A DNA stretch of 9,216 nt from an uncultured Eubacteriales bacterium (GTDB lineage Bacteria > Bacillota > Clostridia > Oscillospirales > Butyricicoccaceae): NCBI GenBank assembly GCA_900555855.1, contig USML01000074.1, positions 1 through 9,216 of the forward strand, given 5' to 3'. Positions within the stretch are counted from its first letter, which is position 1. Every line of letters begins with the position of its first letter. Shown in pieces: positions 1 through 5,576 of the stretch. The notes beneath the pieces were generated by a model, which saw nothing but the letters and a program-made list of their open reading frames with translations, made no database searches and had not been told where the DNA came from. Both the position numbers and the translations under genes were made by a program.

Positions 1-55
1 TCGCCACGCCGTATTCCGGGTGGTTGGGATTACCGAGAACCGCTTGAATCATCAT
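1..55 (-). CDS. Probable antirestriction (ArdA-like) protein, N-terminal fragment
   Basis: Only the first 18 codons lie in the window (MMIQAVLGNPNHPEYGVA); the rest runs off the left edge. A clear GGAGG ribosome binding site (65-69 on the minus strand) sits 9 bases before the ATG. The opening, M-I-Q-A-V-x-x-N-P-x-H-P-E-Y-G, resembles the start of proteins annotated as antirestriction ArdA in clostridial conjugative elements, as far as I recall; such proteins mimic DNA and inhibit type I restriction enzymes during transfer. The start overlaps the 3' end of the upstream cysteine-rich gene by 26 bases, so translation is probably coupled. The reading frame is well supported, the function much less so because the fragment is tiny. 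Confidence 0.45.
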   Translation of the reverse strand, partial: MMIQAVLGNPNHPEYGVA

Positions 56-272
56 TTCTGTTTTCCTCCAATCCGTTGATTTTATTCATTCTGGTCCGCA
101 GGCAGGTATCTTCGCTCTGCCAACAGATGAAGCCATGCCCTGGATAGGGACAGCCTTTGCAACGCTCAAAAAGTGTGCAACCGTGAATCTCCGGCGGGTC
201 GCGGGGAAAGTCTGGGGCAAAGACTGGGGCATACCAATGCCCCAATGAGCTTTTCCGGTTGATCTGCGGCAT
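30..272 (-). CDS. Small cysteine-rich protein of a mobile element (80 aa)
   Basis: I do not recognise a named family. The start chosen is the ATG at 272-270, six bases after a GGAGGA ribosome binding site; the frame is open further upstream to 419, but that extension runs through the end of the preceding gene. The protein begins MPQINRKSSLGHWYAP. Its middle holds five cysteines spaced C-x5-C-x2-C-x8-C-x6-C (within CTLFERCKGCPYPGHGFICW and the following TCLR), suggesting a small metal-binding or disulfide-bonded fold. The C-terminus is polar and ends over the ribosome binding site and first codons of the next gene. It lies between two minus-strand genes of mobile-element character, probably in one transcript. 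A competing frame over the same DNA (86-334) lacks an equally well-placed start. Confidence 0.6.
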   Translation of the reverse strand: MPQINRKSSLGHWYAPVFAPDFPRDPPEIHGCTLFERCKGCPYPGHGFICWQSEDTCLRTRMNKINGLEENRNDDSSGSR

Positions 273-340
273 TTCATTTCCTCCATAATAAAAATTGGTC
301 GGAGTCTTATTGCTAAAACTCCGGCCATTGCCATGTAGTA

Positions 341-1033
341 TTACATTGTCTGTTCCTGCGAGACTCGTTCCAATGCTTCCTCCTGCTGTCGGATTCGCTC
401 GTTCAAATCCGGCACGCACACCTCAATCTGTTGCTGGACACTGTGGATTACTTCCTCCTGCTTGTCAGTGAGTTCAAAGAACTCCCCGTCCACAGAGTCG
501 GCACAGCAGCGATAAATCTCAGTCAGCTGCTCTGGGCTGAAAAGCTGTTCCGTTTGGATAAGCCCTGAGCGTGTGGCGAAATCCTGCTTGGCAGCATCGT
601 AGTTCTCCATGAAATAGTGCCCGTGTACCACGCCTGTGCGGTCATAGTCCCAATTCCATGTGACGAATTGAACGCCGTGTTTGCTCGGAGTGCCTGCCAG
701 CACCGTGCCGCCAAAGTCAGCGAGGATACGGTAGTCGCCATCCAGTCCGCTGGCTTTGAGCTGCGGAGCGGATTCCATAGTGGTCATATACTCCAGCGTC
801 TTCGCGGCGATGTCCTCGACGCGAAACAGGGCATCCTCTGCCTGGGGCGTGTCCACATCCTCTCGCCGATAGAACACACTGCCCCTGCCGGTGATTCGAC
901 ACAGCGGAGCATTGTTCCACAGAATGGAACGTTCGCAGTCTTCCAGCGACTTTGTTTCAAAGCCCACACGGTGGAGAGAAATGCTGATTTCTTCGAGGTA
1001 GCGAAGCTGCTGCCCAGTGTTGCTGTTGTTCAT
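341..1033 (-). CDS. Hypothetical mobile-element protein (230 aa)
   Basis: The ATG at 1033-1031 was chosen because an AGGAGG site lies eight bases upstream; the frame is open to 1096, but that extension would run through a 35-base palindrome. The soluble protein has no signal peptide or membrane segment. It has an N-terminal part rich in L, E and R (RYLEEISISLHRVGFETKSL), a central W/Y/G-rich part (GVQFVTWNWDYDRTGVVHGH, around residues 120-139) typical of a beta-rich fold, and a C-terminal tail from about 190 rich in Q and E (KQEEVIHSVQQQIE, RIRQQEEALERV) that looks alpha-helical or coiled-coil. I recognise the style of accessory proteins found near antirestriction genes in clostridial conjugative elements but cannot assign a function. 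It is probably the first gene of the leftward mobile-element transcript. Confidence 0.7.
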   Translation of the reverse strand: MNNSNTGQQLRYLEEISISLHRVGFETKSLEDCERSILWNNAPLCRITGRGSVFYRREDVDTPQAEDALFRVEDIAAKTLEYMTTMESAPQLKASGLDGDYRILADFGGTVLAGTPSKHGVQFVTWNWDYDRTGVVHGHYFMENYDAAKQDFATRSGLIQTEQLFSPEQLTEIYRCCADSVDGEFFELTDKQEEVIHSVQQQIEVCVPDLNERIRQQEEALERVSQEQTM

Positions 1034-1058
1034 GTGATGAACCTCCTCGTAAACTGAA

Positions 1059-1093
1059 AAGAGGTTGGTATCAAAATATGATACCAACCTCTT
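1059..1093. repeat. 35-base palindrome before the mobile-element genes
   Basis: Two perfect 15-base arms (AAGAGGTTGGTATCA at 1059-1073 and its complement at 1079-1093) flank a 5-base AT spacer. It lies about a dozen bases upstream of the AGGAGG site of the 230-aa gene. Read leftward, the hairpin is followed by TTTTCAGTTT, a broken U-tract, so it may act as a terminator or attenuator. The dyad form also suits a repressor operator. The sequence cannot decide between these. Confidence 0.6.
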
Positions 1094-1329
1094 CAATAAA
1101 AAGTTTCAAATTATTATGAGAAAGATGAGAGACAAAAGGTCCCTGAGAGCGTAAAGTCCGCCATAAAGCAGGCCAAATCAGCCGGGAATTTGGTTCAAGT
1201 CCTGCCTAACGCTCTGAAATGCCCTTGTGTATCTATAAAACACGCTTTGAAAAAACAGGGCATAAAAACGCTGAAACCCCTGATTTCTCAGGGGTTTCAG
1301 GTGAGTGCATCTATTTTGGTCACTCAAGA
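1094..1329. other. Gene-free, hairpin-rich junction between mobile element and tRNA
   Basis: I see no convincing coding sequence here. The stretch is packed with inverted repeats. At 1146-1215, nested stems AGAGCGT/ACGCTCT, GCAGG/CCTGC and CCAAAT/ATTTGG form a 70-base unit. At 1219-1263, ATGCCCT/AGGGCAT encloses GTGT/ACAC. A long perfect hairpin occupies 1271-1300, and TGAGTG/CACTCA lies at 1302-1326. The position next to the 3' end of a tRNA gene makes this a candidate element end (attachment region), but no matching direct repeat is inside the window. Confidence 0.5.
1261..1300 (-). terminator. Strong rho-independent terminator after tRNA-fMet
   Basis: Read on the minus strand, a perfect 13-bp stem (CTGAAACCCCTGA pairing with TCAGGGGTTTCAG) with a GAAA tetraloop is followed by CGTTTTTATG. 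It lies about 30 bases past the encoded CCA of the tRNA and should end its transcript before the mobile-element genes. Confidence 0.85.
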
Positions 1330-1407
<78 letters not shown>

Positions 1408-1429
1408 ATATCTTACCGGGTACTCTCAT

Positions 1430-1458
1430 AGAATACCACAAAAGATATCTGCTGTCAA
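1430..1458 (-). promoter_or_regulatory. Promoter of tRNA-fMet
   Basis: On the minus strand, TTGACA (1458-1453) is a perfect -35 and TATTCT (1435-1430) a good -10, separated by exactly 17 bases. The start point would fall about 15 bases before the mature tRNA 5' end. Confidence 0.85.
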
Positions 1459-1469
1459 CCCCTTTTCGC

Positions 1470-1490
1470 AAAAAGCCTTTCGACAGGCTT
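1470..1490 (-). terminator. Probable terminator of the DUF1538/PII operon
   Basis: On the minus strand a 6-bp stem AAGCCT/AGGCTT with a 6-base loop runs into TTTTTG. It lies between the stop of the PII-like gene and the tRNA promoter. The stem is short, so termination may be incomplete. Confidence 0.6.
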
Positions 1491-1502
1491 CGTGGCACCG
1501 GA

Positions 1503-2186
1503 TCAATCCTCCTGTTCCAGCAGACGCATGCCCGCCACGGCGTTCACCGGCAGGGAGAAGGCAATGGCCTGCGCCTTGGTATGCAGACCAGCCTGATCCA
1601 TCACGGCCCGCATGATGGCCGTCTTCTGGTCGCTGCGAACCACGATGAATACCATCTCCTTTTCATTCACCAGCGAGGTGCCCAAAAATTTGGCGGCCCG
1701 GGAAGCGCCGGTGCCCTTTGCATGGATAACGGTGCCGCCTCCGGCGCCCTGTTCCCGGGCGGCATCCATGATCTGATTGCTATAGCCCTGGTTGCCTACC
1801 AGCACCAGCAGCTCATATTTTGTATCCTTCAAGGTGGATTCCTCCCCGATCTCAAAGTTCTGGCTCTCTGTCAGGTAATTCAAAACATTCTTTCCCCCGA
1901 TGCTGCTCAGCGGGACAGTGAAAGCCACGCCCGTCCCCGGCACATCGATATTCAGGCGGCGCTCCAGGCCCCGCTTGATTTCCCTCCAGGTGATATCGGT
2001 CACCACGGCGAAGATCACGGCCTTTTCCGTCCGCTCCAGGCCAAAGGTCTCCAGCAGCTCGCCCGCGGCCGTGCCGGAGCCAACGGTGCTGAAGGTGACA
2101 TTCACCCCAAAGCTCTCATAAAGCGAGATGAAGCGCTTGGTGGTATTGCGGTCGGTGATGGTCACCAGCATAGACAATTCATTCAT
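1503..2186 (-). CDS. PII-like protein with two tandem domains (227 aa)
   Basis: PII (GlnB-type) proteins are small trimeric regulators that bind effectors such as nucleotides and control transporters or enzymes. This one is about twice the usual ~110 residues and reads as two PII-like halves, roughly 5-110 and 123-227. The second half is the clearer: KYELLVLVGN begins the first strand and helix, GGGTVIHAKGTG (149-160) sits where the T-loop region falls, EKEMVFIVVRSDQ gives the third strand, and AFSLPVNAVAGMR (209-221) matches the C-terminal F-x-LPV strand. The first half shows the same order with VAFTVPLSSIGG (87-98) at its end. The ATG is preceded by GGGGGAGG. It lies 21 bases after the DUF1538 gene, so it is co-transcribed and plausibly regulates that membrane protein. 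The ligand is unknown. Confidence 0.82.
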   Translation of the reverse strand: MNELSMLVTITDRNTTKRFISLYESFGVNVTFSTVGSGTAAGELLETFGLERTEKAVIFAVVTDITWREIKRGLERRLNIDVPGTGVAFTVPLSSIGGKNVLNYLTESQNFEIGEESTLKDTKYELLVLVGNQGYSNQIMDAAREQGAGGGTVIHAKGTGASRAAKFLGTSLVNEKEMVFIVVRSDQKTAIMRAVMDQAGLHTKAQAIAFSLPVNAVAGMRLLEQED

Positions 2187-2207
2187 GGCAAGCCTCCCCC
2201 TTTCCGC

Positions 2208-3737
2208 TTACAGCTCAATGATGGCATCCTCCGCCAGCAGAGCAAAGCTCTCCTCCGGCGTCAGCGCCTGCTTCTGCGCCTTGCTCTTGAGCTGATACAC
2301 CAGGCCCAGGACCTGGATGGTGATCAGCGGCGTCATGGCCACCATGGCCACCACGCCAAAGGCGTCGGTCACGATATTTCCGCCCACGGCCACGCAGGCC
2401 CCTTGGGCAAAGGGCAGAAGGAAGGTGGCCGTCATGGGGCCGGAGGCCACGCCGCCGGAGTCAAAGGCAATGGCCGTAAAGATCTTGGGCACCACGAAGG
2501 AAAGCCCCAGCGCGATGCCGTAGCCCGGCACGATGAGCCACAGGATAGAGATCCCTGTCAGCACCCGCAGCATGGCCAGCCCCACAGAGACGCCCACGCC
2601 GATGGACAGCGCCGCGCCCATGGCGGAGGCGGAAATGGCGCCGTCGGTGATCTCCTCCACCTGCTTGTTCAGGACATAAACGGCAGGCTCCGCCTTCACG
2701 ATGAAATAGCCGATGAGCATACCGATGGGTACGATGATCCAGTTGTAGGGCAGCTGGGCCATCTTCTGCCCCAGATAGTTGCCCGCAGGCATAAAGCCCA
2801 CATTGGCGCCGGTGAGAAACAGCACCAGACCCACATAGGTATAGGCCAGGCCCACCACGATCTTGCGCAGGTTGCGCCAGGGCATCTTCAGCGAGACCGC
2901 CTGCAGCAGCCCGAAAAAGGCCACGATGGGCGCCAGTGAGACGGCGATCTCCTTCAGATAGGCCGGCAGCTCCCGCCGGAACAGTGACCAGAGGGCCACG
3001 GAATCCACCACCTCCGGCAGCACCGGAGGGATGTAATCAGCGGAGGAGGGCTTGTAGACCATGCCCAGGATCATCACGGCCAGGATCGGCCCGATGGAGC
3101 ACAGCGCCACCAGACCAAAGCTGTCGGAGGCCGCATGGCGGTCGCTTCGGATGGCACAGACGCCCACGCCCAGCGCCATGATAAAGGGGACCGTCATGGG
3201 GCCGGTGGTCACGCCGCCGGAATCGAAGGCCACGGCCAGAAAGCTTTTTGGGACGAACAGCGTCAGGGCAAACACCACTGCGTAAAAGCCCAGCAGCAGA
3301 TGGGGCAGGGGGATGCCCAGCAGCATACGCAGCAGAGCCACCACCAGAAACAGCCCGACCCCCGCCGCCACCGCATAGATCAGCGTGCGGTTGGGGATGG
3401 AGGGCACCTGCTGGGCCAGCACCTGCAGGTCCGGCTCGGAGATGGTGATGATGAAGCCCAGAATAAAGCCCATCAGGATCACCAGCCATAGCTTGCGGCT
3501 CCGGGTGATCTCCGCGCCGGTGCGGGAGCCCATGGGCGTCATGGAGGTCTCCGCGCCCAGCGTGAAAAACATAATGCCGACAATGATCATCACTGCGCCC
3601 ATCAAAAAGCACAGCAGAATGCTGGGGGAGATCGGTGCGATGGAAAAGCACAGCACCAGCACGATGCCAATAATGGGCAGCACCGCCTGCATGGCCTCTG
3701 TAAGCTTTTCCTTGAGCTTGCGCCAGGGAATGTTCAA
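2208..3737 (-). CDS. DUF1538 family membrane protein, internally duplicated (509 aa)
   Basis: This polytopic inner-membrane protein belongs, by recognition, to the DUF1538 family, whose transport function is not established. It consists of two homologous halves. PWRKLKEKL (4-12) matches PWRNLRKIV (286-294); SEPDLQVL (100-107) matches AEPAVYVL (349-356); FDSGGVTTGPMT (171-182) matches FDSGGVASGPMT (425-436). The offset is about 250-280 residues. The repeated FDSGG-x-x-(T/S)GPMT loops, rich in G, S and T, are good candidates for a substrate path. Many hydrophobic segments are visible, for example 17-35, 40-60, 83-100 and 119-140. The start is TTG at 3737-3735, with an AGGCGG site eight bases upstream. 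The next gene encodes a tandem PII-like protein, which suggests effector-gated transport, as GlnK gates AmtB. That functional link is inference. Confidence 0.85.
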   Translation of the reverse strand: MNIPWRKLKEKLTEAMQAVLPIIGIVLVLCFSIAPISPSILLCFLMGAVMIIVGIMFFTLGAETSMTPMGSRTGAEITRSRKLWLVILMGFILGFIITISEPDLQVLAQQVPSIPNRTLIYAVAAGVGLFLVVALLRMLLGIPLPHLLLGFYAVVFALTLFVPKSFLAVAFDSGGVTTGPMTVPFIMALGVGVCAIRSDRHAASDSFGLVALCSIGPILAVMILGMVYKPSSADYIPPVLPEVVDSVALWSLFRRELPAYLKEIAVSLAPIVAFFGLLQAVSLKMPWRNLRKIVVGLAYTYVGLVLFLTGANVGFMPAGNYLGQKMAQLPYNWIIVPIGMLIGYFIVKAEPAVYVLNKQVEEITDGAISASAMGAALSIGVGVSVGLAMLRVLTGISILWLIVPGYGIALGLSFVVPKIFTAIAFDSGGVASGPMTATFLLPFAQGACVAVGGNIVTDAFGVVAMVAMTPLITIQVLGLVYQLKSKAQKQALTPEESFALLAEDAIIEL

Positions 3738-3834
3738 TCTTACGACCGCCTTTCATAGGAAACTGGGCCGTCTGCTGACAAGGACAGACCGGGCTTGCGG
3801 CACAGTTTGCTCTTGTCAACCGATGGCTTTATTT

Positions 3835-3843
3835 ATTATAGCA
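3835..3843 (-). promoter_or_regulatory. Probable extended -10 promoter of the DUF1538/PII operon
   Basis: On the minus strand TGCTATAAT is a perfect -10 hexamer with the TGn extension. No good -35 lies upstream (TTTTCT at the expected spacing), which fits an extended -10 promoter. The leader would be about 90 bases. Confidence 0.55.
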
Positions 3844-3954
3844 GAAATCTCCGGAAAAGAAAATAACGATTGTGAAAACAAACGCAGCAAAAAGCAAAGA
3901 AGCGGCAAATTCCTCGGGCAGTTCTTATTTTTTCCTTCAATTTCCGGAAACCGA

Positions 3955-3983
3955 TTGCAAAAAAGGCAGGAATCGGGTATGCT
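3955..3983 (+). promoter_or_regulatory. Promoter of the COG2426 / dehydrogenase pair
   Basis: TTGCAA (3955-3960) and TATGCT (3978-3983) are separated by exactly 17 bases and lie about 50 bases before the start codon. A 10-base palindrome ends five bases before the -35 box. Confidence 0.65.
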
Positions 3984-4034
3984 ATCGTGGAACGATGCCG
4001 TCGGCGAGCCGGCGGCGCGAGAGGAGCGATCAGT

Positions 4035-4499
4035 TTGAACGGACTTTGGAAGACCGCGCTGCAGTGTGCGCTGCTGTCCATGGCGCCTGTGGTGGAGCTG
4101 CGGGGCGCGCTGCCCTGGGCCATTGCCCACGGCCTGCCGGTGTGGCTCTCCTATCTGCTGTGCGTTTTCTGCAATATGATCCCCGTGCCCTTTATCCTGC
4201 TGTTCATCAAGAAGATCCTGGAATGGATGAAGACCCGGGCGCGGCTGGCCAAATATGCCCTCTGGCTGGAGGATCACGCCCAGAAAAAGCTGGATGTTTA
4301 CTATAAATATAAGCTTTTGGGCCTGTTTATTCTGGTGGCCATCCCCCTGCCGGGGACGGGCGCCTGGACGGGGGCGCTGGTGGCCTCGCTGCTGGGCGTG
4401 GAGCGGAAGCAGGCCATGCTGATGATCCTGCTGGGCGTGGCTGCCGCAGGCGCCATCGTGCTGGCGGTGAGCCTGGGGGCCGTGGCCGTCTTCGGCTGA
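4035..4499 (+). CDS. COG2426 small multidrug-export-type membrane protein (154 aa)
   Basis: The length, hydrophobicity and two conserved motifs fit the Sm_multidrug_ex family (COG2426): APVVELRGALPWAIAHGLP (17-35) and PLPGTGAWTGALVASLLG (104-121). The family name implies small-molecule export, but experimental support is thin and the substrate should be taken as unknown. About four hydrophobic segments are visible (7-20, 36-58, 94-120, 127-153), with a charged, lysine-rich stretch between the second and third (59-93) that is probably cytoplasmic. The start chosen is TTG at 4035, eight bases after GAGGAG; the frame is open from an ATG at 3987, but that extension is an arginine-rich, non-conserved-looking sequence with no ribosome binding site. 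The dehydrogenase gene follows after 62 bases without a terminator, so the two probably form a transcript. Confidence 0.82.
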   Translation: MNGLWKTALQCALLSMAPVVELRGALPWAIAHGLPVWLSYLLCVFCNMIPVPFILLFIKKILEWMKTRARLAKYALWLEDHAQKKLDVYYKYKLLGLFILVAIPLPGTGAWTGALVASLLGVERKQAMLMILLGVAAAGAIVLAVSLGAVAVFG

Positions 4500-4561
4500 A
4501 CGGGGCGCAGCGCTCGGAACAGGATGCAGCACAAACCGATTTTTTGGAGGAGGAACGCTCG

Positions 4562-5515
4562 ATGAAGATCACACTTTTGGAGCCGCTGGGCATCCCCGCG
4601 GCGGTTTTGGCCGGCTATGCCGCCCGGCTGGAGGCGCAGGGCCATACCTTCGTTTCCTTTGACACCCGGGATCCGGATCCCGCGGAGCTGGCCCGCCGCA
4701 CCGGTGACAGCGATATCGCCATCCTTGCCAACACGCCCTATCCCGCTCAGGTGGTGGAACAGGCCAAGGCCCTGAAGCTGCTGGATGTGGCCTTTACCGG
4801 CGTGGACCATGTGGCGCTGGACGCCTGCCGGAAGCAGGGCGTGGCCGTCTGCAACGCGGCGGGCTATTCCACCGTCTGCGTGGCGGAGGAGGTGATCGGG
4901 CTGGCCCTTGGCTGTCTGCGCAGGCTGCCGGACTGCCAGCGCGCCGTCCGCACCGGCGGCACCTCTGCCGGGCTTCGCGGCCGGGAGATCTGCGGCAAGA
5001 CCGTGGGCATCATCGGCACCGGCGCCATCGGTCTGCGCACGGCCAAGCTGTTTCTGGCCTTCGGGGCCGATGTGATCGCCTATTCCCGCAGCCGCCAGCC
5101 AGAGGCGGAGGCCATGGGCATCCGCTATACCTCGCTGGAGACGCTGATGGCGGAGAGCGATATCGTCTCCGTCCATGTCCCCAGCAACGGAGAGACCCGG
5201 CACCTGATCTCCCGGGAGCAGATCGCCCGGATGAAGCCCACGGCCATCCTGATCAACGCCGCCCGGGGCGCCGTGGTGGACAACGCTGCCCTGGCAGAGG
5301 CTCTGAACGCCGGCCGGATCGCCGCCGCCGGCATTGATGTGTTTGATATGGAGCCGCCCATCCCCGCGGGCGACCCGCTGCTCCAGGCGAAAAATGCCGT
5401 TCTGGCCCCCCACATCGGCTTTCTCACCGACGAAAGCATGCTCCGCCGGGCGGAGACCGTCTTCGCCAACATCGACGCCTTCCTGCGGGGCGCGCCGGAA
5501 AATCTGGTGAAATAA
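4562..5515 (+). CDS. D-2-hydroxyacid dehydrogenase, NAD(P)-dependent (317 aa)
   Basis: This cytoplasmic oxidoreductase interconverts a 2-keto acid and a D-2-hydroxyacid. The nucleotide-binding domain has GTGAIG at 152-157. The catalytic triad of the family is present: Arg235 in NAARGAVVDNAAL, Glu264 in GIDVFDMEPP, and His284 in APHIGF. The length is normal for the family. After the second strand of the Rossmann fold, where NAD-specific members carry an acidic residue, the sequence reads VIAYSRSRQ (171-179); Ser-Arg here suggests NADPH preference, as in some hydroxypyruvate/glyoxylate reductases. Substrate cannot be read from the sequence; hydroxypyruvate reductase or a phosphoglycerate-dehydrogenase-like enzyme are the nearest options. 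The start at 4562 follows a strong GGAGGAGG site; an in-frame ATG at 4544 precedes that site and is unlikely to be used. Confidence 0.9.
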   Translation: MKITLLEPLGIPAAVLAGYAARLEAQGHTFVSFDTRDPDPAELARRTGDSDIAILANTPYPAQVVEQAKALKLLDVAFTGVDHVALDACRKQGVAVCNAAGYSTVCVAEEVIGLALGCLRRLPDCQRAVRTGGTSAGLRGREICGKTVGIIGTGAIGLRTAKLFLAFGADVIAYSRSRQPEAEAMGIRYTSLETLMAESDIVSVHVPSNGETRHLISREQIARMKPTAILINAARGAVVDNAALAEALNAGRIAAAGIDVFDMEPPIPAGDPLLQAKNAVLAPHIGFLTDESMLRRAETVFANIDAFLRGAPENLVK

Positions 5516-5534
5516 CCCCCCTCAAGACATAAAA

Positions 5535-5560
5535 AAGCGCCAGCCGATGGGCTGGCGCTT
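5535..5560. terminator. Bidirectional terminator between convergent genes
   Basis: An 11-bp perfect stem (AAGCGCCAGCC / GGCTGGCGCTT) with a GATG loop is flanked by A-rich DNA on the left and GCTTTAT on the right. It serves the dehydrogenase transcript on the plus strand and, with a longer U-tract, the trigger factor transcript on the minus strand. Confidence 0.9.
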
Positions 5561-5576
5561 GCTTTATCTGTTCTTC

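Larger units (their letters stand above)
3738..4034. other. Divergent intergenic region between DUF1538 and COG2426 genes
   Basis: No coding sequence is supported in these 297 bases. The region is AT-rich compared with its flanks and holds the two outward promoters. TCCGGAAA occurs at 3850-3857 and again at 3943-3950, the second as part of the 10-base palindrome TTTCCGGAAA just before the -35 of the plus-strand promoter. Whether this is an operator is unknown. Confidence 0.6.

Noticed and set aside
86..334. 82-codon minus-strand frame overlapping the cysteine-rich protein
   Set aside because: Its in-frame ATG near the ribosome binding site is too close to it (two bases), and the product looks less protein-like than the overlapping 80-aa frame.
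1146..1215. tRNA-like segment: 70 nt closed by a perfect 7-bp AGAGCGT/ACGCTCT stem and holding GGTTCAAGTCC, like a T-arm
   Set aside because: The T-stem does not pair (TTTGG against CCTGC), the spacing to the acceptor strand is off by three bases, there is no recognisable anticodon arm and no CCA. Kept only as a structured repeat.
3037..3819. 260-codon minus-strand frame overlapping the DUF1538 gene
   Set aside because: It is an alternative frame of the same strand, rich in H, G, A and R, and lacks the duplicated motifs of the real product.
3814..3819. Perfect TTGACA on the minus strand upstream of the DUF1538 gene
   Set aside because: At 16-18 bases downstream there is only GC-rich AAGCCC-type sequence, so no matching -10 exists.
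4301..5413. 370-codon open frame on the minus strand opposite the dehydrogenase
   Set aside because: The plus strand encodes an intact dehydrogenase with all catalytic residues; this frame has a G/A/H/R-rich antisense composition.
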